DNA of 60,445 bases from Propionibacteriaceae bacterium (GTDB lineage: Bacteria > Actinomycetota > Actinomycetes > Propionibacteriales > Propionibacteriaceae). Position 1 is the first letter of the stretch; every line of letters starts with the position of its first letter. This document shows positions 1-8,517 of this stretch, piece after piece. A model generated the notes under the pieces. It saw only the letters and a program-made list of their open reading frames with translations. It had not been told where the DNA came from and did not search any database. The stretch lies in assembly GCA_031266665.1 (NCBI GenBank), contig JAISAO010000039.1:1-60445 (forward strand), given 5' to 3'. The position numbers were made by a program, and so were the translations under genes.

Positions 1-474
1 CGTCGGTCGGGTCGGGCGTCCCGGCCGCGGGCCCGGGCCAAACGCCAATGATCGTTTATCATTGGCCCTATCGCCGGGCCGTCGCCAGACGCCAACTACA
101 CCCTGGATTCTGAAGAGCCCTTAATCCTAACGGTGCAAGCCACACGATGAGTCTGATTTGAGTAACTTTAGTATTTCCACTGGCCTAATTGACACCTAGG
201 CAGGCTACCCGATCCACTACTCACACGGCTAGAAAAAGATTTGCCGTGACCCTGGCACCGAACATCGTATCAAAGTGGTCGAGCCTTCATAGCCCTTTGG
301 CCAGCGCCATCATCATCGTCCACCGACTGTTCGCTGAAACCTGGCTACCCGCCTCTGAGACCAGCGCCCAACTTGAATGCCATGACTTACTCGCGCAATA
401 TTTTAGCTTAAAGAACCACTGGCGGTAGCCAGGGGCAGCGTCCCGGTGAGCGAACAAGGACTGCATGGTCTGCG
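1..474. other. Window edge, no recognisable gene
   Basis: This stretch holds no coding region I can support. Base composition falls between about 100 and 430 compared with the GC-rich flanks, and the short open frames there have neither a credible start nor any recognisable protein pattern. It contains the hairpin at 44-66 and then the region beyond the 3' end of the leftward gene that stops at 475. Confidence 0.5.
44..66. terminator. Hairpin, probable terminator
   Basis: A perfect 9-bp inverted repeat (GCCAATGAT / ATCATTGGC) encloses a 5-nt loop CGTTT. No clear U-tract follows on either strand, so this is a stem-loop of terminator type by shape only. It probably ends a gene lying left of the window. 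Confidence 0.4.
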
Positions 475-1011
475 TCAGCGGGAGTAGAGGCCGGTCAGGC
501 GGGCCCGGCCCAGGGCGTGGAACAGGCTCTTGGAAGCGACGGTGGTGCAGTTGTCGGTCTCGGGGGAGAGGTCGAGGCGGGGCAGGTCGAGGGCGTGGAC
601 GGCGAAGATGTAGCGGTGCTCCCGGTCGCCGGGGGGCGGGGCGGCACCGTGGTAGGCGGCGGCGCCGGAGTCGTTGCGCACCTGGAGGGCGCCGTCGGGC
701 AGGGGCGGCCCGCCCGGGCGGCCGGCGCCACGGCCGAGACAGTTGGTGGTGGCCGGCAGGTTGGCCACGGTCCAGTGCCAGAAGCCGGCCGGCGTGGGCG
801 CGTCGGGGTCGAAGCAGGAGACCACGAAGGACAAGGCGCCGGCCGGGAAACCGGACCACTGCAGGGCCGGGGAGAGGTTGCCACCGTCGGCCGCCTGGGC
901 CTGGGGCAGGCGCGACCCCTCGGTGAAATCGACGCTCGTCAAGACGAACGAGGGGATGAGGGGCAGCAGGTCGTAGGGGTCGGGGGCGACCGGGCGGGCG
1001 CCGAGGTCCAT
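475..1011 (-). CDS. YbhB/YbcL family (PEBP-like) protein
   Basis: This 178-residue protein has the features of the bacterial phosphatidylethanolamine-binding-protein / Raf-kinase-inhibitor-like family: a N-terminal strand with FTEGSRLP, the segment GNLSPALQWSG, then CFDPDAPTPAGFWHWTVANLP and near the C-terminus HRYIFAVHALD. In the family the DPDAP and HW elements line a small anion-binding pocket; the physiological ligand is generally unknown. I chose the ATG at 1011 rather than 1077 because AAAGGA lies just upstream of it and the longer N-terminus is not family-like. It is a stand-alone leftward gene, divergent from the SprT-like gene. Cytoplasmic; no signal peptide seen. Confidence 0.85.
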   Translation of the reverse strand: MDLGARPVAPDPYDLLPLIPSFVLTSVDFTEGSRLPQAQAADGGNLSPALQWSGFPAGALSFVVSCFDPDAPTPAGFWHWTVANLPATTNCLGRGAGRPGGPPLPDGALQVRNDSGAAAYHGAAPPPGDREHRYIFAVHALDLPRLDLSPETDNCTTVASKSLFHALGRARLTGLYSR

Positions 1012-1196
1012 GTCAGTCCTTTCGCTGGAGCCGATACCGCCATTGTGGCCCGCCGCCGCCCGAATGGCCAGCGCCAAGCGCGACCGCCATCGTTCGGGGC
1101 GGGGCGCGGCCGCCGCCGAGACAGCGCCAACTGCGGTCGCTGTCGGTCGGGGCGGGGCGCGGCCGCCACCGCCGGGCGGCGGTTACTATCACGGGG

Positions 1197-1640
1197 GTGA
1201 CCACACTGGCCTGGACCCGGCGGCGGGGGGAGGAATTGGTGGCCGCGCACCTGCCCCGGTGGTCCTTCGACTTGGACCAGGCCCGCGCCCGGGTGGGCTG
1301 CTGCCATTACGCCGACCACAAGATCACCTTGTCGCGCCATCTGGTGGTTCACCTGAGCGCCGCCGAGGTCGACCAGGCCCTGCTGCACGAGATCGCCCAC
1401 GCCCTGGCCGGCCACCGGGCCGGCCACGGGCCCCAGTGGCGCCGGGCCGCCGCCCGACTGGGCTACACCGGCCGGCGCACTGTGGCGGTGCCCGCCGCCC
1501 GCCTCCAGGCCCGCTGGCTGGCCCGCTGCCCCCACGGCCACGAGTACCGCCGCCACCGCCGTCCCTCGACCGTGGCCTACTGCCGGCCCTGCTCCCAGCG
1601 GGGCGAGTGGTTCGCCCTCGAATGGACCGACCAGGGCTAG
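1197..1640 (+). CDS. SprT-like zinc metallopeptidase
   Basis: A 147-residue protein with a HEIAHAL zinc-binding/catalytic motif (HExxH) near residue 64, a third histidine in the following GHGPQWRR segment, and a C-terminal zinc-ribbon-like part containing CPHGH and CRPC. This is the layout of short SprT-like proteins. The substrate is not predictable; eukaryotic Spartan-type relatives cut DNA-protein crosslinks. The GTG start has no Shine-Dalgarno but lies 7 nt after a TACTAT box, which suggests a leaderless transcript. The TAG stop (1638-1640) is also the first CTAG of the adjoining family B element. Confidence 0.8.
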   Translation: MTTLAWTRRRGEELVAAHLPRWSFDLDQARARVGCCHYADHKITLSRHLVVHLSAAEVDQALLHEIAHALAGHRAGHGPQWRRAAARLGYTGRRTVAVPAARLQARWLARCPHGHEYRRHRRPSTVAYCRPCSQRGEWFALEWTDQG

Positions 1641-1754
1641 AGCACCTTGGTGGTCCGGACTTAGACGAATGAGCCGAGTTCTCATCACCTCGGGGTCCCC
1701 GCGAAGCACCAACCCGGAGCGCGGCGGAGGGAGGACACTTCGTGGGGCGGCTAG
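1637..1754 (+). repeat. Family B CTAG-bounded element, copy 1
   Basis: Non-coding element bounded by CTAG at both ends, running CTAGAGC ... GGCTAG. It matches the reverse complement of 19441-19610 over its two ends, with shared blocks such as GACGAATGAGCCGAGTT, TCCCCGCGAAGCACC and GGCGGAGGGAGGAC. This copy lacks an internal segment present in the other. It begins on the stop codon of the SprT-like gene and its final CTAG is shared with the next element (family A copy 1), so the two are nested or abutting. Confidence 0.75.
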
Positions 1755-1880
1755 ACGGTTGATTCCAAGCCATGGGCACGCCCAGACGACACGCCGGACG
1801 GCGTCGTCGGCAGTCGGCTACGCCCGCATCGCCCCCTCTTCCTGGCCGGCCCGCCGTCTGAGCCCAGATCCGCCAGCTAG
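1751..1880 (+). repeat. Family A inverted-end element, copy 1 (truncated)
   Basis: This copy starts with the family A end, CTAGACGGTTGATTCCAAG, and follows the same interior as the copy at 6250 (CCATGGGC, CCAGACGACACGCC, GGCCCGCCGTCTGAGC). The match fades near 1876-1880, before the right inverted end, so the copy is broken. It carries no open frame. Confidence 0.75.
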
Positions 1881-1984
1881 TCGACCGTCGCCCCTAGCCA
1901 GACCCCACCGTCGGACAACCAATGTGGCTGGGTGATAATGATGCTCACAGGTTGGTCTTCTCGGGTTACGGTTTCCGAGAAATC

Positions 1985-2016
1985 AAGTTCGCCGGGCCCA
2001 AGGGTCCGGCGAACTT
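1985..2016. terminator. Strong hairpin upstream of purCS
   Basis: A perfect 11-bp stem (AAGTTCGCCGG / CCGGCGAACTT) with a 10-nt loop is followed by ATTTTCC on the plus strand. It isolates the purine operon from the upstream repeat region. The rest of 1881-2130 holds only the leader or promoter of purCS. Confidence 0.6.
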
Positions 2017-2130
2017 ATTTTCCGGCCCGGCCCAACCGCGGCCCGGCCCGGCCGGAGGCGACCGACGCCTTCCCCGGCGACCGATCCGGCCGATCGGAGA
2101 CCGTCTCAGCCAGCCTCTAGACTGGGCCTC

Positions 2131-4347
2131 GTGATCTCAACCGCCTCGCTGCCCCTGATCCACACGGGCAAGGTGCGCCGGCTCTACGCCCTGAACGATC
2201 CGAACCAGGTTCTGATCGTCGCCACCGACGCGATCTCGGCCTATGACCAGGTTTTGGAGACGCCGATCCCCGACAAAGGGGCCATCTTGACCCAGTTGTC
2301 CCAGTGGTGGGGCGACCAGTTGGTCGACATCGTGGAGAACCATTTCCTGTCGGCCGACGTGCCGACCGACGTCCAGGGGCGGGCCATCGTGGCCGAGCGG
2401 CTGGAGATGATCCCGGTGGAGTGCGTCGCCCGAGGCTACGTCACCGGCTCCGGCTGGGCCGAGTACCAGGTCTGTGGCGCCATCGCCGGGCTGCCCCTGC
2501 CCGAGGGCCTGCAGCACGCCGACCGGTTGCCCGAGCCCATCTTCACGCCGGCCCGCAAAGCCCCCCAGGGCGAGCACGACGAGAACATCGACTACGCCGC
2601 CTTGGAAGAGCTGGTGGGCCCGGAGACGGCCGAGCGGCTGCGCGACCTGACGCTGCGCCTCTACGCCCGCGGGGCCCGGGTCTCGGCCGAGCGCGGCATC
2701 ATCTTGGCCGACACCAAATTCGAGTTCGGGCGCCGCCCGGACGGGACCATCATCTTGGCCGACGAGGTGCTGACGCCGGACTCGTCGCGCTTCTGGGACG
2801 CCGCCCAATGGACGCCAGGAGCCCAGATCCCCAGCTTCGACAAACAGTATGTGCGTGATTGGCTGGCTTACGACTCCGGCTGGGACAAGACCGCGGCCAC
2901 GCCGCCGCCGCCCCTGCCCCGGGTCGTCGTCCAGGCCACGCGCGACCGCTACCTGGAGGCCCACGCCCGCCTGACCGGACGCCGCTTCACCCCGCCCAAA
3001 GCGGTCACGCCGGCCTCCCCGCCGCCCGAGGCCGCCGAGCGCTACCTGCCCAAGACCCGTTACCTGGTCGAGGTCATGCCCAAGCCCGAGATCCTGGACC
3101 CCCAGGGCAAAGCGGTGACGGCGGCCCTGGCCCGGCTGGGCCACGAGGGCTTCTCGGTCCGCCAGGGCAAGCGGTTCGAGATCGAGACCGTTCGGCCGGC
3201 CTCCCCGGAGACCCTGGCCGAGGTCGAGGCCATGGCCCAGACCCTGTTGGCCAACGCCGTGATCGAGAACTACGCCGTCACCTTGGACCGGCCCGGCGCC
3301 GACGGCGGGCCGGGCGGACGAGATGGGAGCACGAGCGGGTCCACGAGCCAAAGCGGCTCCACCAGCACGAACAGGTCTGTGAACCCGGGCGGTGGGGCCA
3401 CGGGCACAGGCGGGTCCACGAGCCAAGGCGGCTCCACCGGCACGGTCGGGTCCACAAACACGGACAGGTTTGTGAACCCGGGCGGTGGGGCCACGGGCAC
3501 AGGCGGGTCCACCGCCCCAGGAAGATCCACGGCCACGAGCTGGTCCACCGCCCCAGGAGGGTCCACGATCCCAGGGGGGTCCACGGACCAGGGCGGGTTC
3601 GCCGCCGGGAACAGCTCCTTGAACGGGGCCGGGCTCCCCTGGCCGCCGGCCGGGACCCACCGGCCGCCGACGGTCGCCGCCGCCGGGACCGACATTCCCT
3701 CAGCGACAGACACCTCCTTCGTGACAGACACCCCCTTCGCGACCGACACCCCCTTGGCGGACGATCACGACTCCCCCACCGAGGCCGCCGCCCCTCTCAG
3801 CGCCCCCTCCCCGCTGGCGCTCCAGTCGCCCATCACCGCTTGGTCCTCGGACTCGGCCAACGAGGCCGACTGGGGGCAGGATTCGGCCGGCGTCGCCGAC
3901 CCGAGCCTCGCCGACCCGGATTCCCCCGGACCAGGCGCCATCGACCCGGATTCCCCCGGACCAGGTGCCATCGACCCGGATTCCCCCGGACCAGATCTCG
4001 CCCTTCCAGACTTGGTCCGGGATCTCCACCAGCCCCTCATCACCTCGGACCCGGCCGACACCCCGGAGGCCCACTCGGAGCCTCAGCCGGCCGCCGACCG
4101 GGGCGCCGTGGCCGACCGGCTGGCCGGGACGACGGCCGAACCGCTCTTCCCCCAGCCCCAAGACGACCAGTCCCGGCTCGACGGCTTGGCCCTGTCCAAC
4201 CTGTCGACCGACCTGGCCCACGCCCTGGAAGCCCTGCAGGCCACCGCCGCGGCCATGGCCCGGCTGTCGGGCGAAGCCGCCGGGGGGAACCCGGCGGCGG
4301 CGGACAGCGCCGGGGACTGGGCGGACGACGGCGGCCGGGAGGCGTGA
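2131..4347 (+). CDS. purC: PurC-PurS fusion with long low-complexity tail
   Basis: Residues about 1-290 are SAICAR synthetase (PurC), which joins CAIR to aspartate using [29 protein letters not shown] and [14 protein letters not shown] are typical. Residues about 305-390 are PurS, the small subunit of the bacterial FGAM synthase complex with PurQ and PurL ([17 protein letters not shown], then GKRFEIE). Residues 391-738 are a Gly/Ser/Thr/Pro-rich, then acidic, tail with tandem repeats and no recognisable domain. The GTG start lies 7 nt after a TAGACT box, suggesting a leaderless mRNA. The stop is 1 nt before the purQ ATG, so translation is probably coupled. Actinobacterial purC and purS are often adjacent; the fusion and tail are unusual. 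purL is not in the window. Confidence 0.9.
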   Translation: MISTASLPLIHTGKVRRLYALNDPNQVLIVATDAISAYDQVLETPIPDKGAILTQLSQWWGDQLVDIVENHFLSADVPTDVQGRAIVAERLEMIPVECVARGYVTGSGWAEYQVCGAIAGLPLPEGLQHADRLPEPIFTPARKAPQGEHDENIDYAALEELVGPETAERLRDLTLRLYARGARVSAERGIILADTKFEFGRRPDGTIILADEVLTPDSSRFWDAAQWTPGAQIPSFDKQYVRDWLAYDSGWDKTAATPPPPLPRVVVQATRDRYLEAHARLTGRRFTPPKAVTPASPPPEAAERYLPKTRYLVEVMPKPEILDPQGKAVTAALARLGHEGFSVRQGKRFEIETVRPASPETLAEVEAMAQTLLANAVIENYAVTLDRPGADGGPGGRDGSTSGSTSQSGSTSTNRSVNPGGGATGTGGSTSQGGSTGTVGSTNTDRFVNPGGGATGTGGSTAPGRSTATSWSTAPGGSTIPGGSTDQGGFAAGNSSLNGAGLPWPPAGTHRPPTVAAAGTDIPSATDTSFVTDTPFATDTPLADDHDSPTEAAAPLSAPSPLALQSPITAWSSDSANEADWGQDSAGVADPSLADPDSPGPGAIDPDSPGPGAIDPDSPGPDLALPDLVRDLHQPLITSDPADTPEAHSEPQPAADRGAVADRLAGTTAEPLFPQPQDDQSRLDGLALSNLSTDLAHALEALQATAAAMARLSGEAAGGNPAAADSAGDWADDGGREA
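3371..3994 (+). repeat. Direct repeats inside the purCS tail
   Basis: Two near-identical 49-bp blocks start at 3371 and 3464, each encoding [15 protein letters not shown] 30-bp tandem unit then runs from 3913, with two full copies and a partial third, encoding [11 protein letters not shown] shorter GGGTCCACG unit recurs between 3330 and 3600. These repeats keep the reading frame and explain the tail as slippage or recombination products rather than a folded domain. Confidence 0.8.
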
Positions 4348-4348
4348 G

Positions 4349-5026
4349 ATGCGGGTTGGGGTGGTGACCTTCCCCGGGACCTTGGACGACGTCGACGCCG
4401 CCCGGGCGGTGCGGCTAATGGGCGGCGTGGCCGTGCCGCTGTGGCACGCCAGTGACAGCGTGACCGATGTCGACGCCGTCATCCTGCCCGGCGGCTTCTC
4501 CTACGGCGACTATCTACGTTGTGGGGCGATCGCCCGGCTGGCGCCGGTCGTGACCGAGGTCGTCCGGCTGGCCGGGCTGGGGCTGCCCGTCCTCGGAATC
4601 TGCAACGGCTTCCAGGTCCTGTGCGAGACCCAATTGCTCCCCGGCGCCCTGATCCGCAACCAGGGCCAGCGTTTCGTCTGCCGCCAGCAACGCCTCAAGG
4701 TGGGGACGACCGACACGGTCTGGACGACCGGTTTCACCCGGGGCGAACAGATCGAGATCGTGCTCAAGAACGGCCAGGGCAACTACATCGCCGCCCCCGA
4801 GGCCTTGCGCCGGTTGGAGGATGAGGACCGAATCGTCTTCCGCTACGTCGACAACCCCAACGGTTCGGCTCTGGACATCGCCGGGGTGACCAACGACCGG
4901 GGCAACGTCGTCGGCCTTATGCCACACCCCGAGCACAACATCGACCCGGTGACCGCCCCCGGGCAAGACGGCCGGCGTTTCTTCACCTCGCTGGAGGCTT
5001 TCCTGCGGGCGGCCCTGGCGGCCTGA
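4349..5026 (+). CDS. purQ: FGAM synthase glutaminase subunit PurQ
   Basis: A 225-residue class I glutamine amidotransferase, the ammonia-supplying subunit of formylglycinamidine ribonucleotide synthase (with PurL and PurS). It has the nucleophile in GICNGFQVL, the oxyanion strand [17 protein letters not shown] and the catalytic His/Glu in MPHPEHN. Length is normal for PurQ. The ATG overlaps the purCS stop region (TGAGATG), giving tight coupling with the PurS domain just upstream, which its product must bind. The next gene follows after 105 bp with its own ribosome binding site. Confidence 0.95.
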   Translation: MRVGVVTFPGTLDDVDAARAVRLMGGVAVPLWHASDSVTDVDAVILPGGFSYGDYLRCGAIARLAPVVTEVVRLAGLGLPVLGICNGFQVLCETQLLPGALIRNQGQRFVCRQQRLKVGTTDTVWTTGFTRGEQIEIVLKNGQGNYIAAPEALRRLEDEDRIVFRYVDNPNGSALDIAGVTNDRGNVVGLMPHPEHNIDPVTAPGQDGRRFFTSLEAFLRAALAA

Positions 5027-5131
5027 CGGCGGCAGCGGTCATCGTTGATGCTTTCTTAACCCGAAACAACCCCCGCTCGGGTCAGGATAGAGCGTTCCTC
5101 TCGTCGCCCGTCTCGAAGAGTAGGAGTGCGT

Positions 5132-6184
5132 ATGACAGAGGTTTTGCTTCACACCGCCGGGGCCATCGTCGTCGGGTTGGTGATTTTCTCGCTCGTCTCC
5201 TGGCTGTTGTGCCGTCGCGGCTTCGACCGGCGTTTCGGCCGCTCCGACACCGCCTCAGGCCACAGTTGGCGGCCCCGGCTGGAGGATTACCCGGATCTGG
5301 GGCGCGAGGCCGTCAGTTTCGACTCCCGGGGCAACACCCTCAAGGGTTATCTCTTCGGCCCGCTGGACGGGGCGGCGCTGGTCGTCGTGGTGCATCGGAT
5401 GGGCGGGGCGGCCGAGCAACTGCTGCCCGTCATCGACTGGCTGGTCGGGCTGGACTACCAGGTTCTGGCCTTCGACTGCACCGGTTGCCACAACTCGGGC
5501 GGGGCCGGCACGCGCAGCGCCGCCCAGGCGGCCATCGACCTCGACGCCGCCTTGGACTGGGCCCGACGCCAACCCCAATTCGCCCGGCTGCCCGTCTTGT
5601 TGTACGGCCACAGTTGGGGCGGCCACGCCGTCGCCTCGATCCTGCGCCGGCGCCCCGACGTCGCCGGGGTGGTGGCGGTGGCCGGTTTCAACCATCCGGC
5701 GCGTATCGCCAACCAATCCCAGAAAGACGCCATGGGGTTTTTCGCCACCATCGAATATCCCTTTTTCTGGTTGGAGACCCGGCGTCGCGCCGGGGCCGCC
5801 GCCAGTTCGGCCGTGGACGGTCTCAACACCGGCGCCGTCCCCGCCCTCATCGTCCAGGGCGCACGCGACCCGGTGGTGACGCCAGCCGTCAGCATCTACG
5901 CCCAACAGCGGCGGATCACCAATCCCCAGACCCAATTCCTGTGGCGCGACCAGCCCGGCCGCGACGACCACATCAACCTGGTCTGCTCCGCCCAGGCGGT
6001 GGCCTACCAGCGGGAGATAGTCGAGTCGCTGGCCCGCGACCGGACGGCCAATTTCTCCCGCCAGGGCCGGGACGATTTCTGGGAGCGGGTCGATCGGCGC
6101 CGGGCCAACCAACTCGACTCCGCGTTCACGGCCGTGGTCCAAGACTTCTTCGCCCAGGCTTTGGACCACGCCGCCAAGCGCTGA
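5132..6184 (+). CDS. Alpha/beta hydrolase, membrane anchored
   Basis: A 350-residue alpha/beta-hydrolase-fold protein. Residues about 5-27 are a single hydrophobic helix, so the enzyme is probably anchored with its catalytic part on one face of the membrane. VVVHRMGG is the oxyanion-loop strand, LLYGHSWGG carries the serine nucleophile, VQGARDPVV the acid strand, and DDHINLV contains the likely catalytic histidine. The order fits the BAAT/acyl-hydrolase or esterase groups; the substrate is unknown. I chose ATG at 5132 because TAGGAG lies just upstream, instead of the GTG two codons earlier. Confidence 0.75.
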   Translation: MTEVLLHTAGAIVVGLVIFSLVSWLLCRRGFDRRFGRSDTASGHSWRPRLEDYPDLGREAVSFDSRGNTLKGYLFGPLDGAALVVVVHRMGGAAEQLLPVIDWLVGLDYQVLAFDCTGCHNSGGAGTRSAAQAAIDLDAALDWARRQPQFARLPVLLYGHSWGGHAVASILRRRPDVAGVVAVAGFNHPARIANQSQKDAMGFFATIEYPFFWLETRRRAGAAASSAVDGLNTGAVPALIVQGARDPVVTPAVSIYAQQRRITNPQTQFLWRDQPGRDDHINLVCSAQAVAYQREIVESLARDRTANFSRQGRDDFWERVDRRRANQLDSAFTAVVQDFFAQALDHAAKR

Positions 6185-6249
6185 GCGCTGTGGCCGAAAG
6201 GCGGCGCTCCCCGGCCGCCGGGACGCCGTGAATAAATCTCCCCTCACTC

Positions 6250-6412
6250 CTAGATGGTTAATTCCAAGCCATGGGCTCGTCCTCACGCCCAGACGACACG
6301 CCGGCGGCGTCCTCGTCGGGCGGCGATGCCACACATCGCCTCCCTCCTCTTCCTTGCCGGCCCGCCGTCTGAGCGCGAATCCATCGCCCAGCCCTTGGAA
6401 TCAACCATCTAG
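6250..6412 (+). repeat. Family A inverted-end element, copy 2 (complete)
   Basis: A 163-bp non-coding element with inverted ends CTAGATGGTTAATTCCAAG and CTTGGAATCAACCATCTAG (one mismatch). The GC-rich interior contains AGACGACACGCCGGCGG and GCCCGCCGTCTGAGCGCGAATCC. It is the opposite orientation of the copies at 24199 and 40033. CTAG at both ends may be a target duplication or part of the ends. There is no coding capacity. Confidence 0.85.
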
Positions 6413-6434
6413 ACCGCTTATTCACGGACGGCCG

Positions 6435-6470
6435 AGATCCCGGCTCAAATCCGGGATGACGACCGGTGGC
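6435..6470. repeat. Family C hairpin repeat, copy 1
   Basis: A 7-bp stem (ATCCCGG / CCGGGAT) with loop CTCAAAT is followed by GACGACCGGTGGCG. The same arrangement in reverse occurs at 19655-19690. It lies just after the complete family A copy and just before the Eis-like gene. Such GGATCAAGTCCGGG-like palindromes are common dispersed intergenic repeats in bacteria. Confidence 0.45.
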
Positions 6471-6520
6471 GTTATGGCGGACTTGACCCGCGATCTCGCC
6501 TTGAATAGACTCTCCGTTTT

Positions 6521-7792
6521 ATGAGTTCTATTCCCGCCGGTTACCGGGTGGTCGAGTTGACCGCCGACGACTGGGCCGAGGTCGAGGCCTTGGACCGCTG
6601 GGCCGCCCCCGAGGCCGCCGACACCGTCCCCGACACGCCGGACGGCCTGCCGTGGGAGCGTATGACCGGCTTCCGCGATGACAAAGGCCGGTTGGCCGCC
6701 GTGGCCACGGCCTACGACCTGGCCGCTTTCACCCTGCCCGGCGCCCAGGCGCGAACGCCCGGCTTCACCTGTATGAGCGTCCACCCCCAGGACCGCCGCC
6801 GGGGCCTGCTCCGGGCCATGATGGGCCTGCACTTCGAGCGCGCTCTGGCCCGGGGCGAGGCGCTGTCCGTCCTGACCGCCTCCGAGACCGGGATTTACGG
6901 CCGCTTCGGCTACGCCGTGGCCAGTTGGAACTACGCCCTCACCCTCCCCCGCCACAGCCCCCTGGCCCCGCCGCCGGGCGCCGACCGGGAGGATTTGGCT
7001 GTCCTGATTGAGACCGTCGACCCCGCCCGCCACACCCCGGCGGTCAACCACGTCCTGGCCGGGGCCGCTTGGAGCGGCGGCTTGACCCGGCCCGGCTGGA
7101 CGCCTCGGACCGAGGCTTGGACCAAACGGCGACTGAGCCATCTGGACGACCAGCCGGCGGACGGCTACGAGCCCCGCCGGATCATGCTGGTCCAACGACA
7201 GGCCGAGCCGATGGCCTACGCCGTCTTCGCCCGCAACGGCCACTTCTCCTGCCACGGCGGCAGCGCCTCCAAGGTCCGGTTGGACGAGACCGCCGCCCTC
7301 GACGCCGCCGCCAGCCACCTCCTGTGGAGCCGACTGCTCGACCTCGACCTGACCTCAGTGGTGGAGGCGCCGCTGCTGGCGCCCAATGATCCTTTGTTCG
7401 GCTTGACGCTCGACCTGCGCGGCGCCCGGGCCGAGCTGCACGACGGCCTGTGGCTGCGCCTGCTGGACGTCGGCCGGGCCCTGGCCCAGCGCCAGTACGC
7501 CGCCGACGTCGATCTGGTGATCGAGCTGACGGACGACCATCTGCCCGCCAACCAGGGCCGCTGGCGGCTGCGGGCCAAGGCCTTCGCCGACGGCACCGAG
7601 GTCAGCCGTAGCGGCGCCGGGGCCGACCTGGCCTGCGACGTCCGCGCCCTGGCGGCGGCTTACCTGGGAGGCGCCAGCTTGGCCGCCCTGGCCGCCGCCG
7701 GACAGGTGGTGGAACTGGTCCCGGGCAGCCTGGCCCGGGCCTCGGCCGCCTTCGCCTGGCCGGTGCCGGCCGGCTGCAACTGGATCTTCTGA
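6521..7792 (+). CDS. Eis-like GNAT N-acetyltransferase
   Basis: A 423-residue protein of the Eis family: an N-terminal GNAT domain with the acetyl-CoA loop in SVHPQDRRRGLLRAMM, the family signature LTASETGIYGRFGYAVAS, then a second GNAT-like region and a C-terminal SCP2-like segment (residues about 300-410) ending in a free aromatic/aliphatic carboxylate (NWIF). In Eis enzymes that carboxylate acts in catalysis; mycobacterial Eis acetylates lysines and aminoglycosides. The substrate here is unknown. A TAGACT box lies 9 nt before the ATG, so the transcript may be nearly leaderless. It is convergent with hpt (20 bp apart). Confidence 0.85.
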   Translation: MSSIPAGYRVVELTADDWAEVEALDRWAAPEAADTVPDTPDGLPWERMTGFRDDKGRLAAVATAYDLAAFTLPGAQARTPGFTCMSVHPQDRRRGLLRAMMGLHFERALARGEALSVLTASETGIYGRFGYAVASWNYALTLPRHSPLAPPPGADREDLAVLIETVDPARHTPAVNHVLAGAAWSGGLTRPGWTPRTEAWTKRRLSHLDDQPADGYEPRRIMLVQRQAEPMAYAVFARNGHFSCHGGSASKVRLDETAALDAAASHLLWSRLLDLDLTSVVEAPLLAPNDPLFGLTLDLRGARAELHDGLWLRLLDVGRALAQRQYAADVDLVIELTDDHLPANQGRWRLRAKAFADGTEVSRSGAGADLACDVRALAAAYLGGASLAALAAAGQVVELVPGSLARASAAFAWPVPAGCNWIF

Positions 7793-7812
7793 ACCCATCC
7801 GCCCCCGGCGGC

Positions 7813-8367
7813 TCAGCGGTTGTACACCGCCGGGTCGAGCACGCCCAGGCCGCGCAGGTGGCGGTAGCGGCCGGCGTAGTCGAGGCCGTAGCCGACCACG
7901 AAATCGTTGGGGATGTCGAAGCCGACGTATTTGACGGCCACGTCGCAGCGGGCGGCGGCCGGTTTGCGGAAGGCCGTCAGGACCTCCAGGCTGGCCGGGC
8001 CGCGCCCGCGCAGGTTCTCGATCAGGTAGGACAGGGTCAAACCGGTGTCGATGATGTCCTCCACCACCAGCAGGTGGCGCCCGGCGACATCGGCCGACAG
8101 GTCTTTGAGCAGGCGCAGCACGCCGGACGAGGTGACGCCGGCCCCGTAGGACGAGATCGCCACCCAGTCCATCTGGCAGTCGTTGCGCAGCTCGCGGGCC
8201 AGGTCGGCCAGGGTCCAGACGGCCCCGTTAAGCACGCCCACCAACAATAAGTCTTTGCCTTGGTAGTCCTGGTCGACGGTCGCCGCCAACTGGCCGATGC
8301 GCCGCTGAATCTCATCGCCAGTGAGCAGGACTTGGCTGAGATCGCCTCGGACGTCTGCGATTTCCAC
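7813..8367 (-). CDS. hpt: Hypoxanthine-guanine phosphoribosyltransferase
   Basis: A 184-residue purine salvage enzyme converting hypoxanthine or guanine with PRPP to IMP or GMP. It has the N-terminal strand LLVGVLNGAVW, the PRPP loop VEDIIDTGLTL and the C-terminal IPNDFVVGYGLDYAGRYRHL. The GTG at 8367 lies 7 nt after a TAAGGT box (leaderless pattern); a GTG three codons earlier (8376) is the alternative. It follows tilS on the same strand, the usual actinobacterial tilS-hpt order, but ftsH is not next here. The deaminase gene two genes upstream would supply hypoxanthine. Confidence 0.95.
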   Translation of the reverse strand: MEIADVRGDLSQVLLTGDEIQRRIGQLAATVDQDYQGKDLLLVGVLNGAVWTLADLARELRNDCQMDWVAISSYGAGVTSSGVLRLLKDLSADVAGRHLLVVEDIIDTGLTLSYLIENLRGRGPASLEVLTAFRKPAAARCDVAVKYVGFDIPNDFVVGYGLDYAGRYRHLRGLGVLDPAVYNR

Positions 8368-8517
8368 GGGCCCCACCTTAGCCCGGATGGGAGCGACCGG
8401 ACGGCTGGCGACTGGACGGCGGTGGAGACGGATCGGGGCGGTCGTCCTAAAGGCTCGTGGACGATGATCGGGCGGCGGTCGTCCCGGCCAACTGCTCTGG
8501 TCCGGCCGAGACTTGGG

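Noticed and set aside
189..428. Open frame of 79 codons near the window start
   Set aside because: It depends on a TTG start, has no ribosome binding site and no protein pattern, and the opposite strand is equally open.
2137..3660. Long minus-strand frame opposite purCS
   Set aside because: It is the GC-driven mirror of a clear PurC-PurS coding sequence, with Gly/Arg-rich nonsense content.
3282..4347. The low-complexity tail of purCS as a separate gene
   Set aside because: It is in frame with PurS, has no internal start with a ribosome binding site, and runs to 1 nt before purQ.
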